NCBI RefSeq assembly: GCF_013116745.1
Contig: NZ_JABFOE010000015.1
Span: forward strand, 23,141 to 87,140
DNA from: Arthrobacter sp. 260
GTDB lineage: Bacteria; Actinomycetota; Actinomycetes; Actinomycetales; Micrococcaceae
Direction: 5' to 3'
DNA: 64,000 bases
Part shown: positions 1 to 8,997 of the stretch, one piece after another
Layout: each line of letters begins with the position of its first letter
Numbering within the stretch: position 1 is the first letter of the stretch
Position numbers and translations under genes: made by a program
The notes under the pieces: generated by a model
What the model saw: the letters and a program-made list of their open reading frames with translations, nothing else
Databases searched by the model: none
Told to the model about the DNA's origin: nothing

Positions 1-2613
1 GCCGCCGTCGAGTGGTGGGCCCTCACCGGGCCCGGTGCCGACGTCGTGCACGCGGTGGCAGCCGGAACCTTCGGCTGGATGGCCCTGCTGGTTCCCTTCA
101 TGCTGCTGATCGGTGCGGTGCGCCTGTTCAGGTACCCCGAGAATCACCGGGCTAATAACCGGGTGGGAATCGGCATGACCATCGCCCTGTTCGCAGGCTC
201 CGGAATTGCGCACTTCTCCGGCGGGGCCCCGGCCCTCGCCGACGGTTTCGAACGGCTCTGGCAGGCCGGGGGAGTGGTCGGGTTCCTCGTGGCCGGTCCG
301 CTGAGCGGCCTCCTCACCATGTGGCCGGTGATTATCCTGCTGAGCGTGCTGATCTTCCTGAGCGTGCTGATCGTCACCGCCACCCCGTTCCGTCACATTC
401 CGTCCCGGCTCCGTGCCCTCTATGAGCACCTGATGGGTCAGGACCTGATCGAGCGGGACCTGCAGCACGCGAACGATGCGGCAGCTGGGAATGCCACCGA
501 GCAACACGACCAGAGCTACCTCGACCAGCGCCATTCCGCGCCAGCCAAGAAGCCCAAGCGGAAAATGCGGCTCTTCGGCCGGGACAAGCCAGCCGGACCG
601 ACCCAGGCCGAACTGGACGGCTACGTCGGCGACGAGGCCTTTGAACGCGCGGTCCTCGACGACGACCAGGACGACCCGGACGAGGCGCAGCGCAGCCTCC
701 AGTCCCGCCAGGCGGCCGCCCGCGACGCTGCAGCCGTTCCGGCCGAGCCACGGGTGCCGCCCGGGGTCCGCCGTCCCACCCAGCAGGAACGCGCCACCGA
801 GAAGATCAAGCAGGAACACGGCCTGATCCCCGATGGCGGCACCGACGCTCACCCGGCCACGGAGGCAATGGCCGCCCTTCCCACGGCCGCGCCGCACGTC
901 CCCTCGACACCGGTCCAGCCGCAGGTCCCTCCCACCCCCATGCCGCAGCGCACCGAGCAGCTCCAACTGGCGGGGGACGTCACCTACACCCTGCCCCCCT
1001 CCGATTACCTGCCGGCCGGAACGCCGCCCAAGGAACGTTCCGAGGCCAACGACTCGGTGGTCGCAGCCCTGACCCACACCCTCGACCAGTTCCACGTCGA
1101 CGCGAAAGTGACCGGGTTCTCCCGTGGCCCCACGGTGACCCGCTATGAGATCGAGCTGGCTCCGGGGACCAAGGTGGAACGGGTCACCGCGCTGTCCAAG
1201 AACATCTCCTACGCGGTGGCAAGCTCGGACGTCCGGATCCTGTCTCCGATCCCGGGCAAATCGGCAATCGGCATCGAAATACCCAACACCGACCGTGAGA
1301 CCGTGTCGCTGGGCGATGTGCTGCGTTCCGGCAACGCCCGCAAGACCGACCACCCGATGGTGATGGGCGTGGGCAAGGATGTTGAAGGCGGCTTCGTCGT
1401 CGCGAACCTCGCGAAGATGCCGCACCTCCTGGTCGCGGGCGCCACCGGTGCAGGCAAGTCGTCGTTCGTGAACTCGATGATCACCTCGATCCTGATGCGC
1501 TCCACCCCCGACGAGGTGCGCATGGTCATGGTTGACCCCAAGCGGGTGGAACTGACCGCCTACGAGGGCGTCCCGCACCTGATCACCCCCATCATCACCA
1601 GCCCCAAGAAGGCCGCAGAGGCGCTGCAGTGGGTGGTCCGCGAGATGGACACCCGCTACGACGACCTCGCGAACTACGGCTACAAGCACATCGACGACTT
1701 CAATAAGGCGGTCCGCAACGGGAAGGTGGTCCCGCCCGAGGGCTCCAAGCGTGTGGTGCGGCCGTACCCGTATCTGCTGGTCATCGTCGACGAGCTCGCC
1801 GACCTGATGATGGTGGCGCCACGCGACGTCGAGGACTCGATCGTGCGCATCACCCAGCTGGCCCGCGCCGCAGGCATCCATCTGGTGCTCGCCACCCAGC
1901 GGCCGTCAGTCGACGTTGTCACCGGATTGATCAAGGCCAACGTGCCCTCACGGATGGCGTTCGCGACGTCGTCGGTCACCGACTCCCGGGTGGTCTTGGA
2001 CCAGCCCGGCGCCGAGAAGCTCATCGGCCAGGGCGACGCGCTCTTCCTTCCCATGGGAGCCTCCAAACCGATGCGTGTCCAGGGAGCCTGGGTCACCGAA
2101 TCGGAGATCCACCGGGTGGTGGAACACGTCAAGGGTCAGCTCAAGGCCAACTACCGCGAGGACGTTGCGGTGGAGGCACCCAAGAAGCAGATCGACGACG
2201 ACATCGGCGACGATCTCGACGTCCTCCTGCAGGCGACCGAACTGGTGGTCACCACCCAGTTCGGATCCACCTCGATGCTGCAGCGCAAGCTCCGGGTCGG
2301 GTTCGCGAAGGCGGGCCGGCTGATGGACCTGCTGGAGTCCCGCGGGGTGGTCGGCCCCTCTGAGGGTTCGAAGGCCCGCGATGTGCTCGTCAAACCTGAC
2401 GACCTCGCCGAGGTGCTCGGCGCCATGCGTGGCGACGGGCCGATCTCGGTACCCGACGAACCGGTGTCGGCAGCGGGCGCCGGTGCGTCCTCAGGGCCGA
2501 TCGACCTGGTGGCGGACGACCTCGAGTCACGCCGCCAGGCGGGTCAGTACCATGACGGATCGGACGACGATGATGACGGTTCCACTGACGCCTGGAGCCT
2601 CACGGGAAGGTAG
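1..2613 (+). CDS. ftsK: DNA translocase FtsK/SpoIIIE, 5' end outside the window
   Basis: Hexameric ATP-driven DNA pump that clears and segregates chromosome termini at the division septum. The reading frame is open from base 1 with no stop, so the GTG at 46 is probably internal and the gene starts upstream. The visible part has the last hydrophobic membrane segments (to about base 420), a charged Pro-rich linker (450-1000), the motor domain with Walker A GATGAGKS (about 1438-1461) and Walker [12 protein letters not shown] (about 1768-1800), then a C-terminal winged-helix gamma domain (about 2200-2420) that reads DNA polarity sites. The tail is strongly acidic (run of Asp). The next gene, pgsA, starts 9 bases after the stop, an order conserved in actinobacteria. 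Confidence 0.95.
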   Translation, partial: AAVEWWALTGPGADVVHAVAAGTFGWMALLVPFMLLIGAVRLFRYPENHRANNRVGIGMTIALFAGSGIAHFSGGAPALADGFERLWQAGGVVGFLVAGPLSGLLTMWPVIILLSVLIFLSVLIVTATPFRHIPSRLRALYEHLMGQDLIERDLQHANDAAAGNATEQHDQSYLDQRHSAPAKKPKRKMRLFGRDKPAGPTQAELDGYVGDEAFERAVLDDDQDDPDEAQRSLQSRQAAARDAAAVPAEPRVPPGVRRPTQQERATEKIKQEHGLIPDGGTDAHPATEAMAALPTAAPHVPSTPVQPQVPPTPMPQRTEQLQLAGDVTYTLPPSDYLPAGTPPKERSEANDSVVAALTHTLDQFHVDAKVTGFSRGPTVTRYEIELAPGTKVERVTALSKNISYAVASSDVRILSPIPGKSAIGIEIPNTDRETVSLGDVLRSGNARKTDHPMVMGVGKDVEGGFVVANLAKMPHLLVAGATGAGKSSFVNSMITSILMRSTPDEVRMVMVDPKRVELTAYEGVPHLITPIITSPKKAAEALQWVVREMDTRYDDLANYGYKHIDDFNKAVRNGKVVPPEGSKRVVRPYPYLLVIVDELADLMMVAPRDVEDSIVRITQLARAAGIHLVLATQRPSVDVVTGLIKANVPSRMAFATSSVTDSRVVLDQPGAEKLIGQGDALFLPMGASKPMRVQGAWVTESEIHRVVEHVKGQLKANYREDVAVEAPKKQIDDDIGDDLDVLLQATELVVTTQFGSTSMLQRKLRVGFAKAGRLMDLLESRGVVGPSEGSKARDVLVKPDDLAEVLGAMRGDGPISVPDEPVSAAGAGASSGPIDLVADDLESRRQAGQYHDGSDDDDDGSTDAWSLTGR

Positions 2614-2622
2614 CCTAGTGCC
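2611..2622 (+). promoter_or_regulatory. Leaderless-type -10 element of pgsA
   Basis: TAGCCT at 2611-2616 lies exactly six bases before the GTG start of pgsA, the spacing expected if transcription starts at the first base of the start codon. There is no Shine-Dalgarno sequence. It overlaps the ftsK stop codon. Inference from position; TSS not shown. Confidence 0.5.
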
Positions 2623-3249
2623 GTGAGTATTCCTCCGGCCCAACAGGTCCCCACGCTGAACATCGCCAACGTCCTCACGGTGGTGCGCATCCTGCTGGTC
2701 CCGTTCTTCATCTGGTTCCTGCTCCTTGACGAGAGCGCCGACGACGGGTCCGGCGGACTGTTCCGCTGGCTCGCGGTGGCAGTGTTCGCGGTTGCCATCT
2801 ACACCGACAAGCTCGACGGCGACCTGGCCCGGAGCCGGGGACTGATCACCGATTTCGGGAAGATCGCCGACCCCATCGCCGACAAACTGCTGATCGGCGC
2901 CGCCCTGATCCTGCTGTCCATCCTCGGGGAACTCTGGTGGTGGGTCACCATCGTGATCCTCGTGCGCGAACTCGGGATCACAGTGCTGCGGTTCGCCGTC
3001 ATCAGGTACGGCGTGATGCCCGCATCCCGGGGCGGGAAACTCAAGACAGTGATCCAGACGTTCGCCATCTTCCTGTACCTTCTCCCGCTGGCTGGGCTGG
3101 TCGGCGGGTGGTACACCTGGCTCGCCGTCGCGGTGATGCTCGCGGCAGTCGCCGTCACCGTCGTGACTGGTCTGGACTACATTCTCCAGGCCATCAGGTT
3201 GCGGCGGGGTGCGCGCGCGTCCGGGCAACCCGGCGCTCCGGCGTCGTAA
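2623..3249 (+). CDS. pgsA: CDP-alcohol phosphatidyltransferase, PgsA family
   Basis: Integral membrane enzyme expected to make phosphatidylglycerophosphate from CDP-diacylglycerol and glycerol-3-phosphate. The 208-residue protein carries the complete CDP-alcohol phosphotransferase signature: D65-G66, A69-R70, G79, D83 and D87, with the family spacing DGx2ARx8Gx3Dx3D. Several hydrophobic segments surround it. The family also contains phosphatidylinositol-phosphate synthases; the ftsK-pgsA-cinA-clgR neighbourhood (as around Rv2746c in M. tuberculosis) supports the PgsA assignment. The GTG start has a leaderless-type promoter and no ribosome binding site. Confidence 0.93.
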   Translation: MSIPPAQQVPTLNIANVLTVVRILLVPFFIWFLLLDESADDGSGGLFRWLAVAVFAVAIYTDKLDGDLARSRGLITDFGKIADPIADKLLIGAALILLSILGELWWWVTIVILVRELGITVLRFAVIRYGVMPASRGGKLKTVIQTFAIFLYLLPLAGLVGGWYTWLAVAVMLAAVAVTVVTGLDYILQAIRLRRGARASGQPGAPAS

Positions 3250-3260
3250 CCTCGACGCCG
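3247..3260 (+). promoter_or_regulatory. Possible leaderless-type -10 element of pncC
   Basis: TAACCT at 3247-3252 overlaps the pgsA stop and sits eight bases before the pncC ATG, so any transcript starting there would have at most a one- or two-base leader. No Shine-Dalgarno sequence is present. Confidence 0.35.
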
Positions 3261-3767
3261 ATGCACAGTTCCCTACTCACCGGATCGGCTGCCGAGGTGG
3301 TCCGTCTGGCGACCAGCCTGCGCCTCAGCCTCGCAACCGCCGAATCCCTGACGGCCGGGATGGTGTGCGCCGCGCTGGGTGCGGTGCCCGGTGCTTCGGC
3401 CGTACTGCAGGGCGGGGCGGTGACCTACCAGAACGAGATCAAGGTGGGGGTGCTCGGCGTCGACCCGGTGGGGCTTGCCGCCACCGGTGCCGTGCACGCC
3501 GACGTCGCCCGACAGATGGCCGACGGTGCCCGCCGGGTCTTCGGGGCCGACCTTGCCGTCTCCACCACCGGCGCCGCAGGCCCGGAGCCGCACGGCGGGA
3601 AGCCTGTAGGGACAGTATTTGTGGCACTGGCGTCGGCGGCCGGAACCACCGTCGAGGAGTACCTGTTCGACGGCGACCGGGAGACGGTGCGCGCCCTTGC
3701 GTGCGGTGCTGCGCTCGATCAGGTGGCCGCTGTGTTACGGGCGCAGGACCCGGGGAACAAAATCTAG
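3261..3767 (+). CDS. pncC: CinA C-terminal domain protein, nicotinamide-nucleotide amidohydrolase
   Basis: Expected to deamidate nicotinamide mononucleotide to nicotinate mononucleotide in NAD recycling. The 168-residue protein is the stand-alone CinA C-terminal domain (no N-terminal MoCF domain). Family motifs are visible: the ATAESLTAGM segment near residues 27-36, the GGAVTYQNEIK block, and STTGAAGPEPHGGKPVGTVF near residues 94-115. The start is ATG 3261, just after the pgsA stop; an open frame continues upstream to 2937 but overlaps pgsA and is not needed. It lies in the conserved pgsA-cinA-clgR-recA block; co-location of cinA and recA is common in bacteria. Confidence 0.9.
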   Translation: MHSSLLTGSAAEVVRLATSLRLSLATAESLTAGMVCAALGAVPGASAVLQGGAVTYQNEIKVGVLGVDPVGLAATGAVHADVARQMADGARRVFGADLAVSTTGAAGPEPHGGKPVGTVFVALASAAGTTVEEYLFDGDRETVRALACGAALDQVAAVLRAQDPGNKI

Positions 3768-3814
3768 GACCGAACAGTTATCATTACTGTCAGCCATTGA
3801 ACAGGTTGACAGCT

Positions 3815-3820
3815 TAGGCT
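3815..3820 (+). promoter_or_regulatory. Candidate -10 element for clgR
   Basis: TAGGCT in the AT-richer gap after pncC matches the TAGGCT -10 seen before several other genes here (29171, 35891, 37132). It would give a long 5' leader before clgR. Confidence 0.35.
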
Positions 3821-3917
3821 TGAAACTACCAAGCCGGTCCAGCTCCCTAAGGAGACACCGGATCAATTGCAACGAGGGAGCATGGCGATTCAGATGGTAA
3901 AGCAACCCGTATCCATT

Positions 3918-3933
3918 AACGGCGTAGTCCGTT
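3918..3933. promoter_or_regulatory. Short inverted repeat upstream of clgR coding start
   Basis: AACGG (3918-3922), six spacer bases and CCGTT (3929-3933) form a perfect 5-bp inverted repeat about 55 bases before the preferred ClgR start. Its size would suit an HTH_3 dimer operator, for example for autoregulation, but it also lies in a frame that could be the N-terminus of a longer ClgR, so it may be chance. Confidence 0.2.
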
Positions 3934-3986
3934 GGCGGGATGTGGGGTTGGTGGAAGATGCACAGCGCAAGCCGAAGGAGCGCAAA

Positions 3987-4334
3987 ATGGTAGTGCTACG
4001 CCATGAGATTGGCGATGTCCTGCGGGATGTCCGCCAGCGGCAGGGCCGCACTCTGCGCGAGGTTTCGCACAGTGCCCGCGTCTCACTCGGTTACCTCAGT
4101 GAGGTGGAGCGGGGCCAGAAGGAAGCATCTTCGGAGCTCCTGTCCTCCATTTGCACGGCGCTCGATGTTCCGTTGTCCCTCATGCTCCGCGAAGTCAGCG
4201 ATCGTCTTGCCGAAGCCGAGGGGGTCTCAGTACCCGACACGGTGCCGCAGGAGTTCGCCCGTGCATTTGTTGGCGACCTTCCGGATGATCTGTCCGACGA
4301 TTTCAGCCGCGGTCTGGCAACGACCAACCGCTAG
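3987..4334 (+). CDS. clgR: XRE-type transcriptional regulator ClgR
   Basis: Activator of clp protease and chaperone genes in actinobacteria. An HTH_3 domain spans about residues 7-66 (115 residues in all), with the typical segments [22 protein letters not shown] and [18 protein letters not shown] prefer ATG 3987 because AAGGAG (3975-3980) lies six bases upstream, giving a protein the size of known ClgR (107-112 residues). The frame is open further upstream, with ATGs at 3894 and 3882 that would add 31 or 35 residues; the extension has a sensible composition, so the longer form cannot be excluded. Neighbours pgsA and recA match the ClgR locus of mycobacteria. Confidence 0.9.
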   Translation: MVVLRHEIGDVLRDVRQRQGRTLREVSHSARVSLGYLSEVERGQKEASSELLSSICTALDVPLSLMLREVSDRLAEAEGVSVPDTVPQEFARAFVGDLPDDLSDDFSRGLATTNR

Positions 4335-4353
4335 GCCCGAAGCAAGTACTTAA

Positions 4354-4388
4354 ACACAGCCCGCCGGGGTCATCCCGGCGGGCTGTGT
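4354..4388. terminator. Bidirectional terminator between clgR and marR
   Basis: A perfect 15-bp inverted repeat, 4354-4368 and 4374-4388, with a 5-base loop sits between two convergent genes. It lacks a long T run, as is usual in high-GC actinobacteria. Confidence 0.8.
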
Positions 4389-4416
4389 CGTGTGCGGCTG
4401 GGTTGTGTGCGCCGTC

Positions 4417-4899
4417 TTACCAGTTGTCCTTGGTGTAGGTCTCGTTGAGCTGGGCGATCAGGGTTCCCAGGGTGGTCAGATCCTTGACATCCCAGTCCTC
4501 CATCAGATTGTGGAACGCCTCCTTGCGGGCGGTCTGGGCTGTCACCAGCTGCTTCGACCCGGCAGGGGTCAGGGTGATCGACTGCGCCCTGCCATCCAGG
4601 GGGTCAGCCTCTTTCTGCACCAGGCCCAGCTGCTCGAGCATGGCGATCTGTCGGCTGACCGATGGCTTCCCGACGCCGATGCTCGCGGCGATGTCCGTCA
4701 GGCGCATCGCACCCTCGCGTTGCAGGATCACCAGCAGCCCGTAGGCAGCAGGTTCCATGTCCGGGTGAACGCGCCGGGCAACCTTGTAGGAGTTCGACCG
4801 TGCCCTCCGCCAGAGCATGCTCAGTTGTTGTTCCAGCGCCTGAATGGCAGTGTCTACGGCGGGGTCGGCTTCACGGTGCTCGGCTGTCATGTGGTTCAT
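4417..4899 (-). CDS. MarR-family transcriptional regulator
   Basis: About 160 residues with the MarR winged-helix layout: helices before PAAYGLLVIL, the recognition part DIAASIGVGKPSVSRQIAMLEQLGLV, and the wing EADPLDGRAQSITLTPAG. A homodimeric DNA-binding repressor, ligand unknown. ATG at 4899 is chosen because a GGAAA lies eight bases upstream; the frame extends ten codons further to 4929. No target gene is next to it on the same strand: the divergent neighbour is the DUF3046 gene, and the 100-base gap between them would be the place for an autoregulatory operator, although I saw no clear palindrome there. Confidence 0.88.
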   Translation of the reverse strand: MNHMTAEHREADPAVDTAIQALEQQLSMLWRRARSNSYKVARRVHPDMEPAAYGLLVILQREGAMRLTDIAASIGVGKPSVSRQIAMLEQLGLVQKEADPLDGRAQSITLTPAGSKQLVTAQTARKEAFHNLMEDWDVKDLTTLGTLIAQLNETYTKDNW

Positions 4900-5000
4900 T
4901 CTATGGTTTCCGACACAATCGCCCACCAACGGGGGTTGAAAGTGCTACTGAATGCCATGGAAGGACAGCCCACCGAAGGAGAAAATGAGAGGATTACCAG

Positions 5001-5219
5001 ATGCGTACCAGTGCCTTTTGGCGGCTTATGGATGACGAGTTCGGCGGCGGATACTCCCGCACCCTGGCCCGCACCATCGTCCTCGCCGATCTGGGCGGCC
5101 GCACGCCCGAGGAAGCCCTCGCGGCAGGGATCAGCCCCCGCGAGGTCTGGATGGCGGTCTGCGACCTGCAGGACGTCCCCCAGGAGCGGCGTCTGGGCAG
5201 GGACATCACCCCGAAGTAG
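5001..5219 (+). CDS. DUF3046 family protein
   Basis: A 72-residue acidic, soluble protein with the features of the actinobacterial DUF3046 family: N-terminal FWRLMDDEFG, central LGGRTPEEALAAG and DVPQERRLG near the C-terminus. The family has no known biochemical role, but it almost always lies directly before recA, as here (189 bases upstream). A GAGAGG precedes the ATG. Function unknown; the fixed position suggests a link with recombination or simply conserved gene order. Confidence 0.88.
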   Translation: MRTSAFWRLMDDEFGGGYSRTLARTIVLADLGGRTPEEALAAGISPREVWMAVCDLQDVPQERRLGRDITPK

Positions 5220-5253
5220 GGCGCCGGAACCCTGACACGCCGCATCACGTTAT

Positions 5254-5269
5254 TCGAATATTTGTTCGG
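5254..5269. promoter_or_regulatory. SOS box (LexA operator) of recA
   Basis: TCGAATATTTGTTCGG closely matches the Gram-positive/actinobacterial LexA operator TCGAACnnnnGTTCGA and is 140 bases upstream of recA. It overlaps a candidate -35 TTGTTC (5262-5267) which, after a 17-base spacer, is followed by GATACA (5285-5290) as -10. LexA binding would therefore block this promoter. Confidence 0.85.
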
Positions 5270-5408
5270 GTAGGACTATCATTTGATACAGACGGCGGTC
5301 GTGGTTATCCACATACGTCGTGAAGTTTCTTAATTTGTCAGTGCCCCCGGCTACCGTCGAATTGAACACGAAAACGGCCGCTACGGCCACAATCAACTGA
5401 GGTGAAGA

Positions 5409-6482
5409 ATGGCCGCACCAGCAGACCGCGAGAAAGCTCTCGAAGCAGCACTCGCGCAGATCGACAAGCAGTATGGCAAGGGTTCGGTGATGCGTCTGGG
5501 TGACGAGGTACGCGCCCCCATCGAAACCATCTCCACCAGCTCCATTGCACTGGATGCCGCGCTCGGCATAGGCGGACTTCCCCGGGGCAGGGTCGTCGAA
5601 ATCTACGGACCTGAGTCTTCGGGTAAGACCACCCTGGCGCTCCACGCTGTCGCCAATGCACAGCGCAACGGCGGCATCGCGGCATTCATCGACGCCGAGC
5701 ATGCCCTCGATCCCGAGTACGCCAAGCGGCTCGGCGTCGACACTGACGCCCTCCTGGTCTCCCAGCCGGACACCGGCGAGCAGGCTCTGGAGATCATGGA
5801 CATGCTGATTGGTTCCGGTTCGATCGATGTGGTGGTCATTGACTCGGTAGCCGCGCTGGTGCCCCGTGCCGAGATTGAGGGCGACATGGGCGACAGCCAC
5901 GTGGGTCTTCAGGCACGACTGATGAGCCAGGCGCTCCGGAAGATCACCGGCCGTCTCGCCCAGAGCAAGACCACGGCAATCTTCATCAACCAGCTGCGCG
6001 AGAAGATCGGTGTGTTCTTCGGTAGCCCGGAAACCACCACCGGTGGCAAGGCCCTGAAGTTCTACGCCTCCATCCGCATTGACGTCCGCCGGATCGAAAC
6101 CCTCAAGGAAGGCGCGGTGCCGGTAGGTAATCGGACCAGGGCCAAGGTAGTCAAAAACAAGATGGCGCCGCCCTTCAAGCAGGCCGAGTTCGACATCCTG
6201 TACGGCTACGGAATCTCCCGCGAGGGCGGGTTGATCGATGTCGGTGTGGAGAACGGGCTCGTAAAGAAGTCCGGTGCCTGGTTCACCTACGACGGTGACC
6301 AGCTGGGCCAGGGCAAGGAGAACGCCCGGAAGTTCCTCCTGGATAACCCGGACCTGACCGACGAGCTGGAACGCCGCATCAGGGAGAAACTGGGTGTTGG
6401 CGCTGCCGCCGAGGACGCAACCGTCGAAACCAAGGCAAAGGCGGAGCCCAAGCTGAAGGCGGTCAGCGGAGAGAACCGCTAG
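5409..6482 (+). CDS. recA: Recombinase RecA
   Basis: ATP-dependent strand-exchange protein and co-protease for LexA. The 357-residue protein has Walker A GPESSGKT at residues 67-74, the MAW-type [15 protein letters not shown] segment, Walker [11 protein letters not shown], loop 2 region [20 protein letters not shown] and the C-terminal acidic/lysine-rich tail. No intein, unlike M. tuberculosis RecA. The ATG follows GAGGTGA. recX starts six bases after the stop, so the two are almost certainly cotranscribed under the upstream SOS box. Confidence 0.99.
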   Translation: MAAPADREKALEAALAQIDKQYGKGSVMRLGDEVRAPIETISTSSIALDAALGIGGLPRGRVVEIYGPESSGKTTLALHAVANAQRNGGIAAFIDAEHALDPEYAKRLGVDTDALLVSQPDTGEQALEIMDMLIGSGSIDVVVIDSVAALVPRAEIEGDMGDSHVGLQARLMSQALRKITGRLAQSKTTAIFINQLREKIGVFFGSPETTTGGKALKFYASIRIDVRRIETLKEGAVPVGNRTRAKVVKNKMAPPFKQAEFDILYGYGISREGGLIDVGVENGLVKKSGAWFTYDGDQLGQGKENARKFLLDNPDLTDELERRIREKLGVGAAAEDATVETKAKAEPKLKAVSGENR

Positions 6483-6488
6483 GCAGCC

Positions 6489-7415
6489 GTGCCTTTCGGA
6501 CAGAACACTGGCAAAGGCACGTTCGGGCAGGGCTCCGGCAAGGGATCCTTCGGGAAGGGCCCCGGTAAGGGCTCGTTCGGGCAGGGCTCCGGCAAGGGAT
6601 CCTTCGGACAGAGCAGCGGGCTGGGTGCCAAGCGCACGTCAGGGGGTGCCCGAAAGTCCTCTGCAGGACCAAAATCCGCTGCGCGGAAGTCTGCAGGCTG
6701 GCAGTCGGCAGGCTCGGCGCCTGGTGGCCTGGTAGACGAAGCGGAGACCACCGGCCCGTACGCCGTCAGCGATCCTGACGGGTCGGAGCCCGGTAGTACC
6801 TCTGGACGGACGCGGCGGGGCCGGCAGGGCGCCGCTGAAGGCAAGCGGGGGGATGACGGGGGAGCCGAGGACACGGACCCGTACGCCACGGCGCGGTCGA
6901 TCGTCCTGCGCCAGCTCACCCTGGCACCGAAAAGCCGGCACCAACTCGCCTCCAAACTAGCGGAGCGGGATGTGCCGGACGAGGTGGCAACCGCGGTGCT
7001 TGACCGGTTCGAAGAGGTCGAGCTGATTGACGACGCCGAGTTCGCCATGATGTGGGTCCGGAGCCGCGCAGCGACACGTTCGCTGGCCCGCAGCGCCCTG
7101 AAAAGGGAGCTGGCCGAGAAAGGGATCCACGGAGACCTCGCCGAGGACGCGCTGGCCCAGGTCAGCGACGATGAGGAGCGCTACGCCGCCGAGCAGCTGG
7201 TACGCCGGAAGCACCGACCCCTCGCCAGCGCCGGTGACCGCGCCACGCGTGACAAGGAAACCCGGCGGCTGGTGAGCATGCTCGCCCGGAAGGGCTACAG
7301 CCCGTCCCTCGCCTTCGGCGTGGTCAAGACCGTGATCGACGATGTGGCCGACCATGAGCACGAGGCCATCGACCCGATGGCCGACAACGACATCTCGGAA
7401 CTCGACTACCGCTAG
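6489..7415 (+). CDS. recX: Regulatory protein RecX with long repetitive N-terminal extension
   Basis: RecX binds RecA filaments and limits their activity. The conserved three-helix-repeat RecX domain occupies only about residues 130-300, beginning near YATARSIVLRQLTLAPKSR and including FAMMWVRSR. The first 125 residues are a low-complexity Gly/Ser/Lys-rich extension, so at 308 residues the protein is much longer than typical RecX (about 150-210). Residues 8-43 are four tandem 9-residue units of the type GKGSFGQGS. The GTG start is six bases after recA; no strong Shine-Dalgarno is present, so a later start is possible, but the repeats keep the frame. Confidence 0.93.
   Translation: MPFGQNTGKGTFGQGSGKGSFGKGPGKGSFGQGSGKGSFGQSSGLGAKRTSGGARKSSAGPKSAARKSAGWQSAGSAPGGLVDEAETTGPYAVSDPDGSEPGSTSGRTRRGRQGAAEGKRGDDGGAEDTDPYATARSIVLRQLTLAPKSRHQLASKLAERDVPDEVATAVLDRFEEVELIDDAEFAMMWVRSRAATRSLARSALKRELAEKGIHGDLAEDALAQVSDDEERYAAEQLVRRKHRPLASAGDRATRDKETRRLVSMLARKGYSPSLAFGVVKTVIDDVADHEHEAIDPMADNDISELDYR
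6510..6617 (+). repeat. Four tandem 27-bp repeats in the recX 5' end
   Basis: Four consecutive 27-base units begin at 6510, 6537, 6564 and 6591. They encode GKGTFGQGS, GKGSFGKGP, GKGSFGQGS and GKGSFGQSS. Units 2 and 4 and units 1 and 3 are most alike at the DNA level, suggesting duplication of a 54-base pair of units. Confidence 0.9.
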
Positions 7416-7560
7416 GCGAGGCATGGCTAGGGAGGGGCCAAGCCGGAGCTGTCGGGACCAGGTCTCCTCGCACGAATACCTTCCCTGACACGTCGAGCTG
7501 TTACCCATTCGTGCCCTAGATCCGTCGGGTGCCCTATGGCGGACCCGGATCGCTGAACTG

Positions 7561-7566
7561 TAGGCT
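7561..7566 (+). promoter_or_regulatory. Candidate -10 element for the 7577 secreted protein
   Basis: TAGGCT ten bases before the preferred ATG; a transcript from here would have a leader of only a few bases. Confidence 0.35.
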
Positions 7567-7576
7567 GAGCATCCTT

Positions 7577-8935
7577 ATGATCGGGCGGGGGAGCGGGTTA
7601 GCTGCTGCACGGACGGGCGCTGGTGCAGCGTTGGCCGTGCTGGCTCTTGGTGCCTCGCTGCTGACAGCCATCGCTCCCGCCGCAGCGCAGGACTTTCCCA
7701 CCTGGGAGGAGATCCGCGCAGCGAAGGACAGCACTTCTGCCAAGCAGGCCCAGGTCGAGGAGATTGAATCACTGCTTGATGGACTGCGATCCACCTCAGC
7801 CGAACTCGGCGACGCGGCGGTCCGCTCGGCCGCCGAACACGCACAGGCCGCCCAGGAGCTACGCGCGAGTGAGCGACTCTCAGATACCCTCGCCGTCCAG
7901 CTCGCCAGCGCAGAAGCCGAATCCGAGGAGCTCCATCGTGCCGCGGGCGCCGCGGCCGCTCTCTCCTACAAGACCGGAAGCGCCAACACCGGGATGCTGG
8001 TCCTGCTGGATCCCGAGGGGGCCATGGACCTGCTCGACCGCATGATGGTCCTCGAAAGAGTGACCGACCGCGCGGCCGGTTCCTACAGTGACGCCGTAGC
8101 GGCCGAACGGGAGGTCGAGTCCCTGAGGGACCAGTACGATGCCGCTACCGACCGGCACCGCGAACTCGCCACCGAAGCCGCAGAGCGACTCTCCAACGCC
8201 CAGGAAGACGACACTGCGGCGCGGGCATCGGTGCAGGACGAGGAATTGCGGTCCGCTGAACTGTTCGAACAGCTTGCTGAGCTCAAGGACACTACCGCCA
8301 GCCTGGAAGCAGAGCGGGTAGCCGGATTGGCGGAACAGGCAGCCTTCAGGGAACAGCAGGCAGCGGCCGAGGCAGCAGCGAAGGCACGGGAGGCAGCAGC
8401 TGCTCGACCGGTCGCCACCGCCCCGCCGCGTGCTCCGGCACCCCCCACTGTGGCAGCCCCTGCGCCTGCCCCCCAGCCAGCACCGGCTCCCCGTCCCACC
8501 ACGCCGGCTCCAGCTCCGACAACGCCCGCTCCAGCTCCGACAACTCCGGCGCCCGCACCGGCACCGGTTCCTGCACCTGCGCCTGCCCCGGCTCCAGCCC
8601 CCGCTCCTGCGCCCGGACCGATCGTTGACGATCCCGCCGGAGCGCAGGCCTATGCGTCCTCGCGCCTGCCGTCGTTCGGCTGGGACGCCGGCCAGTTCCA
8701 GTGCCTGGTGAGCCTGTGGAACAAGGAATCCCGCTGGTTGACCAGTGCCAACAACCCCTACAGCGGGGCGTACGGAATCCCGCAGTCGCTGCCGGGCAGC
8801 AAGATGGCCAGCTCCGGAGCGGACTGGCGCACCAACTACCGCACACAGATCGAGTGGGGGCTGGGGTACATCGACGGGCGGTACGGATCGCCGTGTGCCG
8901 CCTGGCAGCACTCCCAGCGCGTCAACTGGTACTAG
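7577..8935 (+). CDS. Secreted coiled-coil protein with C-terminal lytic-transglycosylase-like domain
   Basis: A 452-residue exported protein. From ATG 7577 there is a signal peptide (hydrophobic core ending near the AAAQD cleavage site, about residue 39). A long Ala/Glu/Arg-rich coiled coil follows (about 40-285), then a Pro/Ala-rich linker of about 70 residues made of PAPAP and PTTPAP units, and a C-terminal domain of about 95 residues containing ASSRLPSFGW, FQCLVSLWNKESRW, NPYSGAYGIPQ and the W/Y-rich end. That domain is the compact SLT/Rpf-like lysozyme fold with the catalytic Glu in NKESRW. Probably cleaves or binds peptidoglycan, with the coiled coil holding it near a partner as in RipC/PcsB-type proteins. 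The frame extends to GTG 7529, but that form would bury the signal peptide. Confidence 0.82.
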   Translation: MIGRGSGLAAARTGAGAALAVLALGASLLTAIAPAAAQDFPTWEEIRAAKDSTSAKQAQVEEIESLLDGLRSTSAELGDAAVRSAAEHAQAAQELRASERLSDTLAVQLASAEAESEELHRAAGAAAALSYKTGSANTGMLVLLDPEGAMDLLDRMMVLERVTDRAAGSYSDAVAAEREVESLRDQYDAATDRHRELATEAAERLSNAQEDDTAARASVQDEELRSAELFEQLAELKDTTASLEAERVAGLAEQAAFREQQAAAEAAAKAREAAAARPVATAPPRAPAPPTVAAPAPAPQPAPAPRPTTPAPAPTTPAPAPTTPAPAPAPVPAPAPAPAPAPAPAPGPIVDDPAGAQAYASSRLPSFGWDAGQFQCLVSLWNKESRWLTSANNPYSGAYGIPQSLPGSKMASSGADWRTNYRTQIEWGLGYIDGRYGSPCAAWQHSQRVNWY

Positions 8936-8985
8936 GCCGTCATCGATCCGCCCTAGGCCGATTGTGGGGGCCAGCCGGGCGCACG

Positions 8986-8997
8986 TACCCTTAACGG
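8986..8997 (+). promoter_or_regulatory. Leaderless-type -10 element of miaB
   Basis: TACCCT (8986-8991) followed by six bases and the GTG start of miaB; no Shine-Dalgarno sequence. Confidence 0.5.

Noticed and set aside
6510..6617. 27-bp repeats considered as a CRISPR array or as FtsK-orienting sequences (GGGCAGGG occurs twice)
   Set aside because: No spacers between units and the repeats are in frame within recX; the orienting motif is that of E. coli and two copies in a Gly-coding repeat prove nothing.
8430..8625. Repetitive C/G-rich stretch considered as a non-coding repeat
   Set aside because: It encodes the Pro/Ala linker of the secreted protein in frame; periodicity is explained by PAPAP codons.
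7880..8911. 343-residue minus-strand frame opposite the secreted coiled-coil protein
   Set aside because: Arg/Gly/Cys-rich composition typical of a complement shadow of a Pro/Ala-rich gene; no ribosome binding site.
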